Shown in pieces: positions 26,157 to 35,122 of a stretch of 64,000 nucleotides of DNA. A model generated the notes under the pieces. The model saw nothing but the letters and a program-made list of their open reading frames with translations. It was not told the DNA's origin and did not search any database. Position numbers and translations under genes: made by a program. Source of the DNA: Flavobacterium sp. MC2016-06. Its GTDB lineage: Bacteria; Bacteroidota; Bacteroidia; Flavobacteriales; Flavobacteriaceae. Numbering within the stretch: the stretch's first letter is position 1; the number at the start of each line of letters is the position of its first letter. The stretch covers positions 1-64,000 of the forward strand of contig NZ_WMID02000001.1 of the NCBI RefSeq assembly GCF_009711165.2, given 5' to 3'.

Positions 26157-26253
26157 CTTATCCAGAAAGACTGAGGGAATAGGCCCTATGATGTCTTAGC
26201 AACCTGTTAACCAAATAAGGTGCTAAATCCTTCCGCCAAGGCGGACAGATAAG
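26157..26253 (+). ncRNA. SAM-I (S-box) riboswitch
   Basis: Classic S-box layout. P1 is CTTATC (26157) with GATAAG (26248). The first internal region has AGAAAGACTGAGGGAATAGG, then GGCCCTATGATGTCTT and AGCAACCTG, the P3 pair AACC/GGT with AAGGTGCTAAATCC, and a P4 hairpin TCCGCC-AA-GGCGGA. The RNA binds S-adenosylmethionine and normally turns expression off when SAM is plentiful. No obvious intrinsic terminator follows, so control may be translational, perhaps on the short ORF at 26317, or through a structure not seen by eye. It leads an operon of a TlpA-like protein, a PLP enzyme and SusC/SusD. Confidence 0.93.
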
Positions 26254-26316
26254 ATATTCCTTTGGAAAATCTGAATAAGCTTTACATTAAATTTATAAAC
26301 CTTTTTATTTATTAAA

Positions 26317-26412
26317 ATGAAAACTGAGCTATTCTTTTTACACGCCTATTACAATCCATTTGATCTGCCTTTTGAAAACGACAAGCCAATTTTTCGAATG
26401 CGCAACAGTTAG
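26317..26412 (+). CDS. 31-residue leader peptide downstream of the SAM riboswitch
   Basis: ATG with the A-rich leader typical of this genome, 63 bp after the riboswitch. It encodes 31 residues starting MKTELFFLHAYYNPFDLPFE and ending RMRNS. It is rich in aromatic residues and has no signal peptide. It lies 139 bp before the TlpA-like gene. It could be a translated leader that couples riboswitch control to the downstream genes, or an independent small protein. I know no family for it; the clean start and sensible codon use support translation. Confidence 0.55.
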   Translation: MKTELFFLHAYYNPFDLPFENDKPIFRMRNS

Positions 26413-26550
26413 CTTTTTCCGCACTTTTCCCTGTTTAAAATAACATTGCTGAAGGTCTTTTTACAATAGGCCCAGACATGCTTATGTCCAATTTTAAATC
26501 AAATTAAAATGAAAAAATTTCCCTTAATAATTCAATTAAAACTAAATAAA

Positions 26551-27543
26551 ATGAAAAAAATAGTATTATTTCTTACGTTATGTCTAGGTATAACAGTAGC
26601 TCAGGCACAGCAAGATGCCAATGTACAGTTAAAAGGAACAGTTACAGATACTGTAGTAAAATATGTTTATCTGCAAAAATTTCATAACAAAATGTTTACG
26701 ACCATTGATTCTTCAAAAGTGGTTGATGGAAATTTCAATTTCAAAACAAAAGTAAGACTTCCAGAGCTTTATGGTTTAAGCGTTAACACAGCAGATAGTC
26801 CGTTGTATATTTTTCTTGAAAAAGGGCCAATTTCAGTGAAACTCAGCCCAGCAAAATATTATAACAATTCTGCAGTAGAAGGTTCTGCATCTCAGGATTT
26901 ATTCAATGCCTATAGAAAAGCAGAAGACCCAGAAATCAGTAAATTCATTACAGAACATCCAGCTTCTATTGTTTCAGCTTATGTTTTGTACAGAAACTGG
27001 TCTTACAGATTAGCGCCAGAGCAAATTACACAAAATATTGCTTTGCTAGATAAAAGCCTGCAGAATATCACTTACGTGAATGAACTAAAAGAATTAGTAA
27101 AAGTTCTAGACGGATTAGCAGTTGGAAAAAAAGCGCCAGATTTTACAGAAAATGATACAAATGGAAAACCAGTACAGCTTTCGCAAAACCTTAAAGGATA
27201 TACTTTAATCGATTTTTGGGCTTCTTGGTGCGGACCTTGCAGAAGAGAAAATCCAAACATAGTAGCAGCTTACAAACAATATCACGATAAAGGTTTTAAC
27301 ATTATCGGAGTTTCTTTGGATAAAAAGAAAGAAAACTGGATTAAAGGGATTAACGACGATCATTTAGATTGGCTTCAAGTTTCTGATTTGGCTTTCTGGA
27401 ACAGTAAAATTGCCAAACAATACGGTGTAAGAGCAATTCCGGGAAATTATCTAGTAGATTCAAAAGGAATAATTGTGGCAAGAAACCTTCATGGAGAAGA
27501 ACTTCAGGCTACACTGAAATCACTTTTAGAAAAACAATTATAA
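26551..27543 (+). CDS. TlpA/ResA-like thioredoxin-fold protein with DUF4369
   Basis: A 330-residue exported protein. Signal peptide MKKIVLFLTLCLGITVAQAQ, a beta-rich DUF4369-type domain (about 20-120, VQLKGTVTDTVVKYVYLQKF), and a C-terminal thioredoxin domain (about 195-330) with FWASWCGPCRRENPN (active-site Cys-Gly-Pro-Cys) and the cis-Pro in VRAIPGNYLVD. It would act as a periplasmic thiol-disulfide reductase. The ATG at 26551 begins the signal peptide; an in-frame ATG at 26509 would add a charged stretch before it. First large gene behind the SAM riboswitch, so probably linked to sulfur metabolism. Confidence 0.88.
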   Translation: MKKIVLFLTLCLGITVAQAQQDANVQLKGTVTDTVVKYVYLQKFHNKMFTTIDSSKVVDGNFNFKTKVRLPELYGLSVNTADSPLYIFLEKGPISVKLSPAKYYNNSAVEGSASQDLFNAYRKAEDPEISKFITEHPASIVSAYVLYRNWSYRLAPEQITQNIALLDKSLQNITYVNELKELVKVLDGLAVGKKAPDFTENDTNGKPVQLSQNLKGYTLIDFWASWCGPCRRENPNIVAAYKQYHDKGFNIIGVSLDKKKENWIKGINDDHLDWLQVSDLAFWNSKIAKQYGVRAIPGNYLVDSKGIIVARNLHGEELQATLKSLLEKQL

Positions 27544-27555
27544 AAAGTTGAAACC

Positions 27556-29061
27556 ATGAATGCAATTGAGTACAAAACGGAACCAAGTCAATTAGAGCAG
27601 TATTTTACTGATTTTAAAGAAAATACAATTGGTGTAAATCACAGCTTTGAATCTGTTTATGGAAAACAAAATCTGTTGTACGCAGATTGGGTCGCCAGCG
27701 GAAGATTATACAGGCCGATTGAAGCGATTATGCTAAATAAAATAGGACCGATGATTGCCAATACGCATTCATTTTCAAGTCAAACGGGTAAAGCCTCAAC
27801 TTACGCTTATCAGCATGCGAGAGATATAATTAAAAAACATGTCAATGCCAATGATTCAGATTGTCTTGTTACCGCAGGAAGCGGTATGACAGGCGTTTTG
27901 TCTAAACTGCAGCGTATTATTGGTCTGCGTACTAATAATACATCAAATTATACAGTAAATACAAATACAGATCGTCCAGTTGTTTTTATTACCCACATGG
28001 AGCATCATTCTAATCAGGTTTCTTGGCACGAAACTACTGCTGAAGTTGTTGTTTTAGAACCTGATGAAAATAATCTGGTTGATCCTAAAAAACTGTCTGC
28101 AGCGCTAGAAAAATATTTAGACAGAACAGTTAAAATTGGTTCGTTTACAGCCTGTTCTAATGTTACGGGAATTATTACGCCTTATCACAAATTAGCCCAA
28201 ATTATGCATCAGCATGGCGGCGTTTGCTTTGTAGATTTTGCAGCTTCGGCGCCTTATGTTAAAATCAATATGCATCCCGAAAATCCAGAAGAACAACTGG
28301 ACGCTATTTTCTTTTCGCCTCATAAATTCTTAGGCGGACCGGGAACCTGCGGTGTTTTGGTTTTTAATGAAAAGTTATATAAATCGACTATTCCAGATAA
28401 TCCTGGTGGAGGAAATGTAAAATTTACCAATCCTTGGGGAGGCTATCAATACAGCGATATTATTGAAGTAAAAGAAGATGGAGGAACACCCGGATTTTTG
28501 CAGGTTATGAGAACAGCTTTGGCATTACAGCTCAAGGAAAAAATGAAAGTTGAAAATATAAAAAACAGAGAAAAAGAACAATTAGAACTCTGTTATGCTG
28601 AACTTTTAAAAATAAAAGGTTTATCTATTTTGGGAGATCTTAAAGCCGATAGAATTGGCTGTGTTTCTTTTATTATTGAAGACATTCATTATAATTTAAT
28701 CGTAAGGCTGTTAAACGATCGTTTTGGAATTCAGGTGCGCGGCGGCTGGTCTTGTGCGAGTACTTATGCGCATTATTTGTTTAATATTAATCAAACGGCA
28801 TCCAACCAAATAACAAACGAATTACAGCAGAAAAATCAAAGTAATAAACCGGGCTGGGTACGTTTTTCACTCCATCCGATTATGACAAATGAAGACATTT
28901 TATTCATTTGCAAAGCTGTAAAAAAAGTAGCGGCAAACTATCAAGAATGGCAGAAGGATTATCAATACAATCCAAGTTCTAATGAGTTTGAAAGCCTTAT
29001 AAAAAAAGAAAATATTGAAGAAGAAGTAAAAGATTGGTTTTTACTTAAAAACATCGGATAA
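27556..29061 (+). CDS. Class V aminotransferase-fold PLP enzyme (cysteine desulfurase-like)
   Basis: A 501-residue cytoplasmic protein of the NifS/SufS-type class V fold. YADWVASGRLYRPIE is the N-terminal motif, VTAGSGMTGVLSKL the phosphate loop, EHHSNQVSW the conserved His stacking on PLP, VDFAASAPYVK the Asp, and FFSPHKFLGGPGTCG carries the Schiff-base Lys. GGWSCASTYAHYL may hold the mobile-loop cysteine. It begins 12 bp after the TlpA-like gene. Under a SAM riboswitch, the likely job is release of sulfur (or selenium) from an imported amino acid or thiol compound; the substrate is inference. Confidence 0.87.
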   Translation: MNAIEYKTEPSQLEQYFTDFKENTIGVNHSFESVYGKQNLLYADWVASGRLYRPIEAIMLNKIGPMIANTHSFSSQTGKASTYAYQHARDIIKKHVNANDSDCLVTAGSGMTGVLSKLQRIIGLRTNNTSNYTVNTNTDRPVVFITHMEHHSNQVSWHETTAEVVVLEPDENNLVDPKKLSAALEKYLDRTVKIGSFTACSNVTGIITPYHKLAQIMHQHGGVCFVDFAASAPYVKINMHPENPEEQLDAIFFSPHKFLGGPGTCGVLVFNEKLYKSTIPDNPGGGNVKFTNPWGGYQYSDIIEVKEDGGTPGFLQVMRTALALQLKEKMKVENIKNREKEQLELCYAELLKIKGLSILGDLKADRIGCVSFIIEDIHYNLIVRLLNDRFGIQVRGGWSCASTYAHYLFNINQTASNQITNELQQKNQSNKPGWVRFSLHPIMTNEDILFICKAVKKVAANYQEWQKDYQYNPSSNEFESLIKKENIEEEVKDWFLLKNIG

Positions 29062-29209
29062 AAATCTTTTTGTTCTAATAAAAAATCATACAAAATTTCA
29101 ATAACAGGCAGCCTTAGTTTTAAGGACGAAATGTTGTGAAAACCAATTTAAATAATAGTAACCCTAAATCAAAAAAATGAAAAACCAAATGTATTGCATT
29201 TAAAAAAAA

Positions 29210-29235
29210 ACCATCTCTGCTGGAACAGAAATGGT
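29210..29235. repeat. Hairpin in the spacer before susC-like gene
   Basis: ACCATCTCTG, 6-base loop, CAGAAATGGT with one mismatch, preceded by nine As. Only on the minus strand would it be followed by a T-run, so it is not a terminator for the + strand operon. It could be an mRNA processing or stabilising structure between the PLP enzyme and the outer-membrane genes. Confidence 0.45.
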
Positions 29236-29330
29236 GAAGCTTAAAAAGAAATTGTACATCTCTATAAGGAAAGTAAAAATGGAATAAATCTGTTTTTGAC
29301 TCGCCTTATTTATTAAACCAAAACAAAGTA

Positions 29331-32300
29331 ATGAAAAAAAAATTAGAAAGATATGCATGGGTATGTATTTTGCTGATTTCCATAGGAATTAAAGCTCAAG
29401 AAACCAAACCATTAATACAATCAAAACTCGAAGGAATAGTAATCGATGAAGTTACAAAAGAGCCTGTTATTGGTGCTTCAGTAACCATTAAAGGCACAAC
29501 ACACGGGGTTGTAACAGATACAGAAGGAAAGTTTCATTTTCAAACCGGGCAAAAATTACCTTATACATTGATAGTAAGTTACCTTGGGTATAAAAAAACA
29601 GAAGTTCAAGCTACTGAAAATTCAATTGTGATAAGCCTTACAGAAGAACAGAACGCATTGTCTGAAGTTGTAGTTACCGCACTAGGAATTTCAAAAGAAA
29701 AGAAATCTTTAGGATATACAACCCAATCACTTAAAAATAAGGATTTAGTAAATACAAAAGAAACCAATTTATTGAATAGTCTTACGGGTAAATTGGCGGG
29801 AGTACGTATTACCAATTCTCAAGGAGATATGGGATCTTCACGTATTGTAATTCGCGGGGAAACTTCTATAGCAGGAAACAATCAGCCGTTATTTGTAGTA
29901 GATGGAATTCCGGTAGACAACTCGCAATTGGGAAGTGTTGGCGGCGCAACCCGCGATTTTAAAAATGCAATTGCAGATTTAAATCCGCAGGATATTGAAA
30001 CATTAACGGTACTAAAAGGCCCTAATGCAGCAGCACTTTACGGTTCTCGTGCAGCGCATGGTGTGGTGCTTATTACTACAAAATCTGGAAAAGGACAAAA
30101 AGGACTTGGCGTAAGCTTTAGTTCAGGTATAACGATTTCTCAAGTTTCGACTTTACCAACGTATCAAAATTCATTTGGACAAGGATCAAACGGACAGTTT
30201 AGTTACGTAGATGGTAAAGGAGGCGGTATTAATGACGGTGTTGATGAAAGCTGGGGACCAAAAATGGACGGACGTCTTATTCCTCAATTTTATTCAAATG
30301 GAGTTGCAGTACCTTTTGTGGCGCATCCTAATAATGTGAAAGACTTTTTTAATACGGGTATTACGTATGATAATAGCATTTCTGTGGCTAAAGCTGACGA
30401 AAAATCAGATTTTCGTTTAGGTGTAAACAATCAAAAACAATTAGGAACTGTACCTAACAGTGAAGTAAATAAAACAAACTTTACGGTAAACTCTAATTAT
30501 CAAATATCTAAAAATATAAAAGTAGGAGTTACGGCTAACTATATTGTTACCGATGCTCCAGCTTTGCCAGGTGGTCCATCGGGGAGTCGTGCTGCGGGTG
30601 TAATGCTTCAGTTTCTTTGGTTCGGACGTCAGGTAGATATTAATGAACTTGAAAAGAATAGAAATATCAACTGGAACAACAGTTATTACAGCAATCCGTA
30701 TTGGAATGCTTATTATAATACAACAAGTCAGCAGCGTAATCGTTTAATTGGTGATATTCACTTAGATGCTAAGATTATCGATGGTCTTAATTTTAGATTC
30801 CGTACAGGAGTTGATTATTATGACGATCGCAGAAAATATACCATTAAATACGGCACAAACGGAACTCCTTTTGGGTCGTATGCAGAAGATGCCTACACTG
30901 TAAACGAAAGAAATACGGAAGGAATTTTTACTTATACAAAAAAACTAACAGATGATTTTAGTTTGGATGCTCTTGCGGGATACAATGTGCGTAACCACAG
31001 CGATGCAAACAATTATCAAAAAGCACCGCGTTTGGCTGTACCAGATTTATACACATTGACAAATTCGAGAGATGCGTTAACTTCATCAAACACATTCTCA
31101 AGATTAAGAGTTTACAGTGCGTATGCTTCAGCACAACTGGGTTATAAAAATTATGCGTTTTTAAACGTAACTGCTCGTAATGACTGGTCTTCGACATTGC
31201 CAAGCAGTAACCGTTCTTATTTTTATCCTTCTTTTAATGGAAGTTTAGTATTATCTGACGCATTAAATTTAAAAAGCAATACGCTTGATTTCTTAAAACT
31301 GCGCGGAGGCTGGTCTGAAGTTGGTAACGATGCAGATCCGTATCAATTGTCTACTGTTTACAATTATCAAACTGCTTTTGACGGAAATCCAATTCAAACC
31401 TCTTCTCAGAAGAAATTGAATGAGAACTTGAAACCAGAAACTACTCGTTCTACAGAACTTGGTATTGAATCTTCTTTCTGGAAAAACAGACTGCATTTTG
31501 ATTTTGCTTATTATAACACGAATAGTTTTGATCAGATTTTAGAAATCAAAACAACTGCTTCAAGCGGTTATAATTCGCAGTTAATCAATGCAGGTAAAAT
31601 AAACAATCATGGTATCGAGATTCAATTGGATGGAAATCCTATTCAAACTGAAAATTTCAAATGGAATGTAGCGGTAAATTATTCAAAGAATATAAGCAAA
31701 GTAGATATTCTTGATTATGAAAAACAGATTCAAAACTATACAATTGGTACTTCGGGAGGTGTAGATGTATTGGCATCTGTAGGACAGGCTTACGGCGCTC
31801 TTTACGGTACAGCTTATCTTCGTGACGCAAGCGGTAATATAGTAGTTGGTGCAAATGGACTGCCAAAAGCAGATCCGGTAAAGAAAGTATTAGGACATTA
31901 TACGCCAGATTATTTAGCAGGTGTTACTAATACATTGACGTATAAAAATATTGAACTTTCATTTCTTGTTGATGCAAGTGTAGGAGGTGAGCTTTTTTCT
32001 GGAACGAACAGAACTGGTAATTATACAGGTGTACTGGCTCAAACAATGCCGGGCCGTGATGCAGCAAACGGCGGCTTAAGTTACTATTATGTGGGCACTA
32101 CAAAAACATTATTACCAAGTGGAACTCCTACAAATGGAACAACAGTTTACGATGATGGAATGATCTTTAAAGGTGTATATGCTGATGGATCTCCAAATAC
32201 TCAAGTAATTAGTGCACAGGAATATTACAAAGCGCCATACAATATCAGCGAAGCTTATATTTACAGCTCAACTTTTGTGAAACTAAGAGAAGTAAAATTG

Positions 32301-32510
32301 GCTTACAATTTCAACAAGACATTTGTTAATAAACTGGGATTAACAGGAGCAAGTCTTACTGCTGTAGGTCGTAACCTGCTATTTATTTATAAAGATGCAC
32401 CAAATATTGATCCTGAAACAGCTTTCAATACCGGAAATGCACAAGGATTGGAGAGTTTGGCTTTGCCAACTACCAGAAACTTCAGCCTTAATCTTAATGT
32501 CAAATTTTAA
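29331..32510 (+). CDS. SusC/RagA family TonB-dependent outer-membrane transporter
   Basis: A 1059-residue transporter with signal peptide (MKKKLERYAWVCILLISIGIKAQ). A carboxypeptidase-like domain follows (about 33-110, LEGIVIDEVTKEPVIGASVT), then the SusC linker SEVVVTALGISKEKKSLGY, the plug with RGETSIAGNNQPLFVVDGIP and VLKGPNAAALYGSRAAHGV, and a barrel ending NFSLNLNVKF. SusC proteins import ligands captured by a SusD lid. Most take glycans, but peptides and other ligands occur. Here the riboswitch-led operon and sulfur-type enzymes argue for a sulfur-containing ligand. The susD-like partner follows after 12 bp. Confidence 0.95.
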   Translation: MKKKLERYAWVCILLISIGIKAQETKPLIQSKLEGIVIDEVTKEPVIGASVTIKGTTHGVVTDTEGKFHFQTGQKLPYTLIVSYLGYKKTEVQATENSIVISLTEEQNALSEVVVTALGISKEKKSLGYTTQSLKNKDLVNTKETNLLNSLTGKLAGVRITNSQGDMGSSRIVIRGETSIAGNNQPLFVVDGIPVDNSQLGSVGGATRDFKNAIADLNPQDIETLTVLKGPNAAALYGSRAAHGVVLITTKSGKGQKGLGVSFSSGITISQVSTLPTYQNSFGQGSNGQFSYVDGKGGGINDGVDESWGPKMDGRLIPQFYSNGVAVPFVAHPNNVKDFFNTGITYDNSISVAKADEKSDFRLGVNNQKQLGTVPNSEVNKTNFTVNSNYQISKNIKVGVTANYIVTDAPALPGGPSGSRAAGVMLQFLWFGRQVDINELEKNRNINWNNSYYSNPYWNAYYNTTSQQRNRLIGDIHLDAKIIDGLNFRFRTGVDYYDDRRKYTIKYGTNGTPFGSYAEDAYTVNERNTEGIFTYTKKLTDDFSLDALAGYNVRNHSDANNYQKAPRLAVPDLYTLTNSRDALTSSNTFSRLRVYSAYASAQLGYKNYAFLNVTARNDWSSTLPSSNRSYFYPSFNGSLVLSDALNLKSNTLDFLKLRGGWSEVGNDADPYQLSTVYNYQTAFDGNPIQTSSQKKLNENLKPETTRSTELGIESSFWKNRLHFDFAYYNTNSFDQILEIKTTASSGYNSQLINAGKINNHGIEIQLDGNPIQTENFKWNVAVNYSKNISKVDILDYEKQIQNYTIGTSGGVDVLASVGQAYGALYGTAYLRDASGNIVVGANGLPKADPVKKVLGHYTPDYLAGVTNTLTYKNIELSFLVDASVGGELFSGTNRTGNYTGVLAQTMPGRDAANGGLSYYYVGTTKTLLPSGTPTNGTTVYDDGMIFKGVYADGSPNTQVISAQEYYKAPYNISEAYIYSSTFVKLREVKLAYNFNKTFVNKLGLTGASLTAVGRNLLFIYKDAPNIDPETAFNTGNAQGLESLALPTTRNFSLNLNVKF

Positions 32511-32522
32511 TAAACCGGAATC

Positions 32523-33947
32523 ATGCTAAAAAAACTATTATATATAACACTATTTGCATTATCACTCACCTCATGCAGTGATACCTTGGATGATATTAAT
32601 AAAAATCCAAATGCAACAGAAACTCCTTTGGCGCCATATCTGCTAACAGGATCATTAAAACAAGGAGCTGACTTGTATTGGGGAGCAGACAATAACTTTA
32701 ACTCGTCTTTGTTATTTGTACAGCATTGGGCTAAAATTCAATATACAGAACCAGACAGATACGATGTGTCTAATACTTCTTTTACTTCTTTATGGAATAC
32801 GGGATATGCAACGCTTATTACAGACTTGAATACAATTATAAATTTCTCAGATGAGCAGGCAAATTCAAATTATAAAGGAATTGCATTGACTTTACGCTCA
32901 TGGACTTTTTTATTGCTTACAGATGCTTATGGAAATATTCCTTATAAAGAAGCAGGTCTAAAAGTAACACCTGCCTATAATACTCAAAAAGAAGTATATA
33001 CAGGATTGCTAGAAGATTTAAAACAAGCTCAGTCTTTATTAAATACAGCAAACGGAACTGTAACGGGTGATTTGGCTTATAAAGGAGATATTTCAAAATG
33101 GAAAAAACTAGTAAACTCGCTTCGTTTGCGTATAGCGCTTCGAATTTCAGACAAAGAACCAGCTTTGGCAAAACAAGCTGCGATTGATGCAACAAGTGAT
33201 GCAGCAGGATTAATTAGCAGTAACAGCGAGACTTTTCAGTTTATTTATATCAGTTCACCGCAGCAAAATCCTGCTTCGGCTTGGTTTGAAACTCGCGATG
33301 ATTATCGTATTTCAAAAACAATGGTGGATAAGTTAAATGAATTGGTTGATCCGCGCTTACCTGTTTATGCGCAATTGCCATCAGATGCAACTGTAGGGAA
33401 ATATGTTGGAGGAGCAAACGGATTGTCAAACAGTGATGCCAATAGTCAAGGTTTTGCTAAGACTTCAAAACCGGGGACTTACTTCTTGACTTCAACATCG
33501 CCAGCTGTAATCGCTTCTTATTCTGAAACACTTTTCAATCTTTCTGAAGCAGCAGCTCGTGGTTATATTTCTGGAGATGCAGAACAGCTTTATAAAAATG
33601 CAATTACAGCATCGCTTAATCAATTTGGAATTACTGATGCGACAACTATTTCGAATTATCTGAATCAGACAACTGTGAAGTACGATGCAGTAAATTATGC
33701 CAAATCAATTGGTACGCAAAAATGGATCGCATTCTTCGGACAAGGTCTTGATGCTTTTGTGGAGTGGAGAAGACTTGATTATCCTGTTTTGACAGCCGGT
33801 CCTGCTACGGTTTTGGATGGAAAAATACCGTATCGTTTTTTCTATCCTGGAACAGAACAGTCATTAAACGGAATTAGTTACAAAGCTGCAATAACAGATC
33901 AAGGAGAAGATTTACTGACTACAAAACTATGGTTTGATGCCAAATAA
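32523..33947 (+). CDS. SusD/RagB family outer-membrane lipoprotein (SusD-like 2 type)
   Basis: A 474-residue lipoprotein. The signal peptide and lipobox are MLKKLLYITLFALSLTSCSD (lipidated Cys18). DDINKNPNATE and LLTGSLKQGADLYWG follow, the typical beginning of the SusD-like 2 group, with TPR-type helices (KGIALTLRSWTFLLLTDAYGNIPY) in the middle. It forms the substrate-binding lid over the SusC barrel of the preceding gene. SusD-like 2 proteins often accompany non-glycan transporters, consistent with the sulfur context. It is the last gene of the operon; a terminator follows at 34003. Confidence 0.93.
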   Translation: MLKKLLYITLFALSLTSCSDTLDDINKNPNATETPLAPYLLTGSLKQGADLYWGADNNFNSSLLFVQHWAKIQYTEPDRYDVSNTSFTSLWNTGYATLITDLNTIINFSDEQANSNYKGIALTLRSWTFLLLTDAYGNIPYKEAGLKVTPAYNTQKEVYTGLLEDLKQAQSLLNTANGTVTGDLAYKGDISKWKKLVNSLRLRIALRISDKEPALAKQAAIDATSDAAGLISSNSETFQFIYISSPQQNPASAWFETRDDYRISKTMVDKLNELVDPRLPVYAQLPSDATVGKYVGGANGLSNSDANSQGFAKTSKPGTYFLTSTSPAVIASYSETLFNLSEAAARGYISGDAEQLYKNAITASLNQFGITDATTISNYLNQTTVKYDAVNYAKSIGTQKWIAFFGQGLDAFVEWRRLDYPVLTAGPATVLDGKIPYRFFYPGTEQSLNGISYKAAITDQGEDLLTTKLWFDAK

Positions 33948-34002
33948 GCTGGATTCCGAAAGGTATACGCAGTGTTAGTGATATAGAATTTTATATTCAT
34001 GT

Positions 34003-34033
34003 AAAGGATGAGCAGTATTGCTCATCCTTTTTT
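34003..34033 (+). terminator. Terminator of the SAM-riboswitch operon
   Basis: AAAGGATGAGCA, 5-base loop, and GCTCATCC followed by seven Ts, 56 bp after the SusD-like gene. Confidence 0.88.
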
Positions 34034-34160
34034 GTTTTAATTTTACTTTAAATTTGGAATTGCAATAGTTCCAGAGGAACATTATATTTATAGAACATTT
34101 TAAATTGAAGAAAAAAAGCTCCAGCGGAGCGGCATTTGACAGCAAATATTAAATAAAGAA

Positions 34161-34385
34161 TATTTCACCCCGCTGGGGTTCTTGTTCGCATAAAACATTG
34201 TTTGCTATAAATATTTCACCCCGCTGGGGTTCTTGTTCGCATAAAACATTGTTTGCTATAAATATTTCACCCCGCTGGGGTTCTTGTTCGTATAAAACAT
34301 TGTTTGCTATAAATATTTCACCCCGCTGGGGTTCTTGTTTGTATAAAACATTGTTTGCTATAAATATTTCACCCCGCTGGAGATT
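34161..34385. repeat. Tandem array, 51-bp unit, five copies (last partial)
   Basis: Units start at 34161, 34212, 34263, 34314 and 34365 with TATTTCACCCCGCTGGGGTT. The core CCCCGCTGGGG is a short palindrome. Copies differ by one or two bases (GTTCGCAT, GTTCGTAT, GTTTGTAT). Identical spacers exclude a CRISPR array. Similar CTCCAGCGGAGC/CCCCGCTGGGG words occur in flavobacterial intergenic repeats. Confidence 0.9.
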
Positions 34386-34456
34386 TTTGCAGCAATTATA
34401 ACATTCTTTTTGAATAAAATTTAAACAAGCTATAAAATTATATTAAAAGAAATAAG

Positions 34457-35047
34457 ATGGAATCAGGAGCAGCGATATTTTTAAATTCAGTTAGAAAAGT
34501 TTGTCCTGATTTGACGGATTCTGAACTTTCTGAGTTTGCTTCAAAACTTACTTTTGAAGAATTTAAGAAGAAGGATTTTTTTCTTCAATGCGGTACAGTC
34601 CAAAAATCATTAGGTTTTATTGTAAACGGTTTAGTACGATCTTCTTTTGTAGATAACGATGGCAATGAAATTACGGTAGGTTTTTATTCAGATACTGATT
34701 ATGCTACACATTATCCGACTTTTATAACACAGCAGCCCAGTAAATATTCTATTCAGTGCCTTGAGCCTACAACTATGGTTTGTCTTTCTTACGAAAATTT
34801 ACAATGGATTTATGAAAACTTACCAAGCGTTGAAAGATATGGAAGATTGGTTGCTGAAGAAATCTTAAAAAGACAACAGGCTCGTATTGAAAGTTTTATA
34901 TTTCAAACGACAGAAGAGCGTTATATTGATTTTATTAAATGTCATTCAGATTTATATCATAGAGTATCAGTCTCTCATCTTTGCAGCTTTCTTGGTACCG
35001 AAAGACAAACACTTACTAGAATTCGCCAAAAATTAGCACACAAATAG
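34457..35047 (+). CDS. Crp/Fnr family transcriptional regulator
   Basis: A 196-residue protein with an N-terminal cyclic-nucleotide-binding-like barrel (about 20-120, FVNDGLVRSSFVDNDGNEI-type strands and SDTDYATHYPTFI) and a C-terminal helix-turn-helix (about 165-190, VSVSHLCSFLGTERQTLTRIRQ). The usual cNMP phosphate-binding FGE...R block is not conserved, and no Fnr cysteine cluster is seen, so the signal is unknown. It stands right before a redox gene set, and a perfect palindrome lies 6 bp after its stop codon. Confidence 0.88.
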   Translation: MESGAAIFLNSVRKVCPDLTDSELSEFASKLTFEEFKKKDFFLQCGTVQKSLGFIVNGLVRSSFVDNDGNEITVGFYSDTDYATHYPTFITQQPSKYSIQCLEPTTMVCLSYENLQWIYENLPSVERYGRLVAEEILKRQQARIESFIFQTTEERYIDFIKCHSDLYHRVSVSHLCSFLGTERQTLTRIRQKLAHK

Positions 35048-35052
35048 TTTTT

Positions 35053-35068
35053 TGACACATTTGTGTCA
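35053..35068. promoter_or_regulatory. Palindrome TGACACA-TT-TGTGTCA, candidate Crp/Fnr-type operator
   Basis: Perfect 7-bp arms with a 2-bp centre between the regulator gene and the oxidoreductase gene. The 16-bp length and TGNNA-type arms fit Crp/Fnr-family sites. A weak -7 box (AATCTTTG, 35091-35098) lies downstream. Confidence 0.5.
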
Positions 35069-35122
35069 GGTACAGCCTCTTAATATTTAAAATCTTTGCA
35101 GTGTCAAATTAAAAGAACTGCA

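Larger units (their letters stand above)
33948..34456. other. Intergenic region with terminator and tandem repeats, 509 bp
   Basis: Contains the operon terminator (34003-34033), a small hairpin GCTCCAGCGGAGC near 34118-34130, and the 51-bp tandem array (34161-34385). No real gene; the open frame through the array is a product of the 51-bp (17-codon) period. Confidence 0.7.

Noticed and set aside
29210..29235. Plus-strand terminator before the SusC-like gene
   Set aside because: The homopolymer run is on the 5' side (As), so it would terminate only minus-strand transcription, where there is no gene.
34161..34385. Possible CRISPR array
   Set aside because: The interval between palindromic cores is the same sequence in each unit, there are no unique spacers and no cas genes nearby.
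34198..34401. Open frame coding for a protein with repeats of FAINISPRWGSCSHKTL
   Set aside because: The frame exists only because the 51-bp repeat is a multiple of three. No start context or homologue-like composition; it is non-coding tandem DNA.
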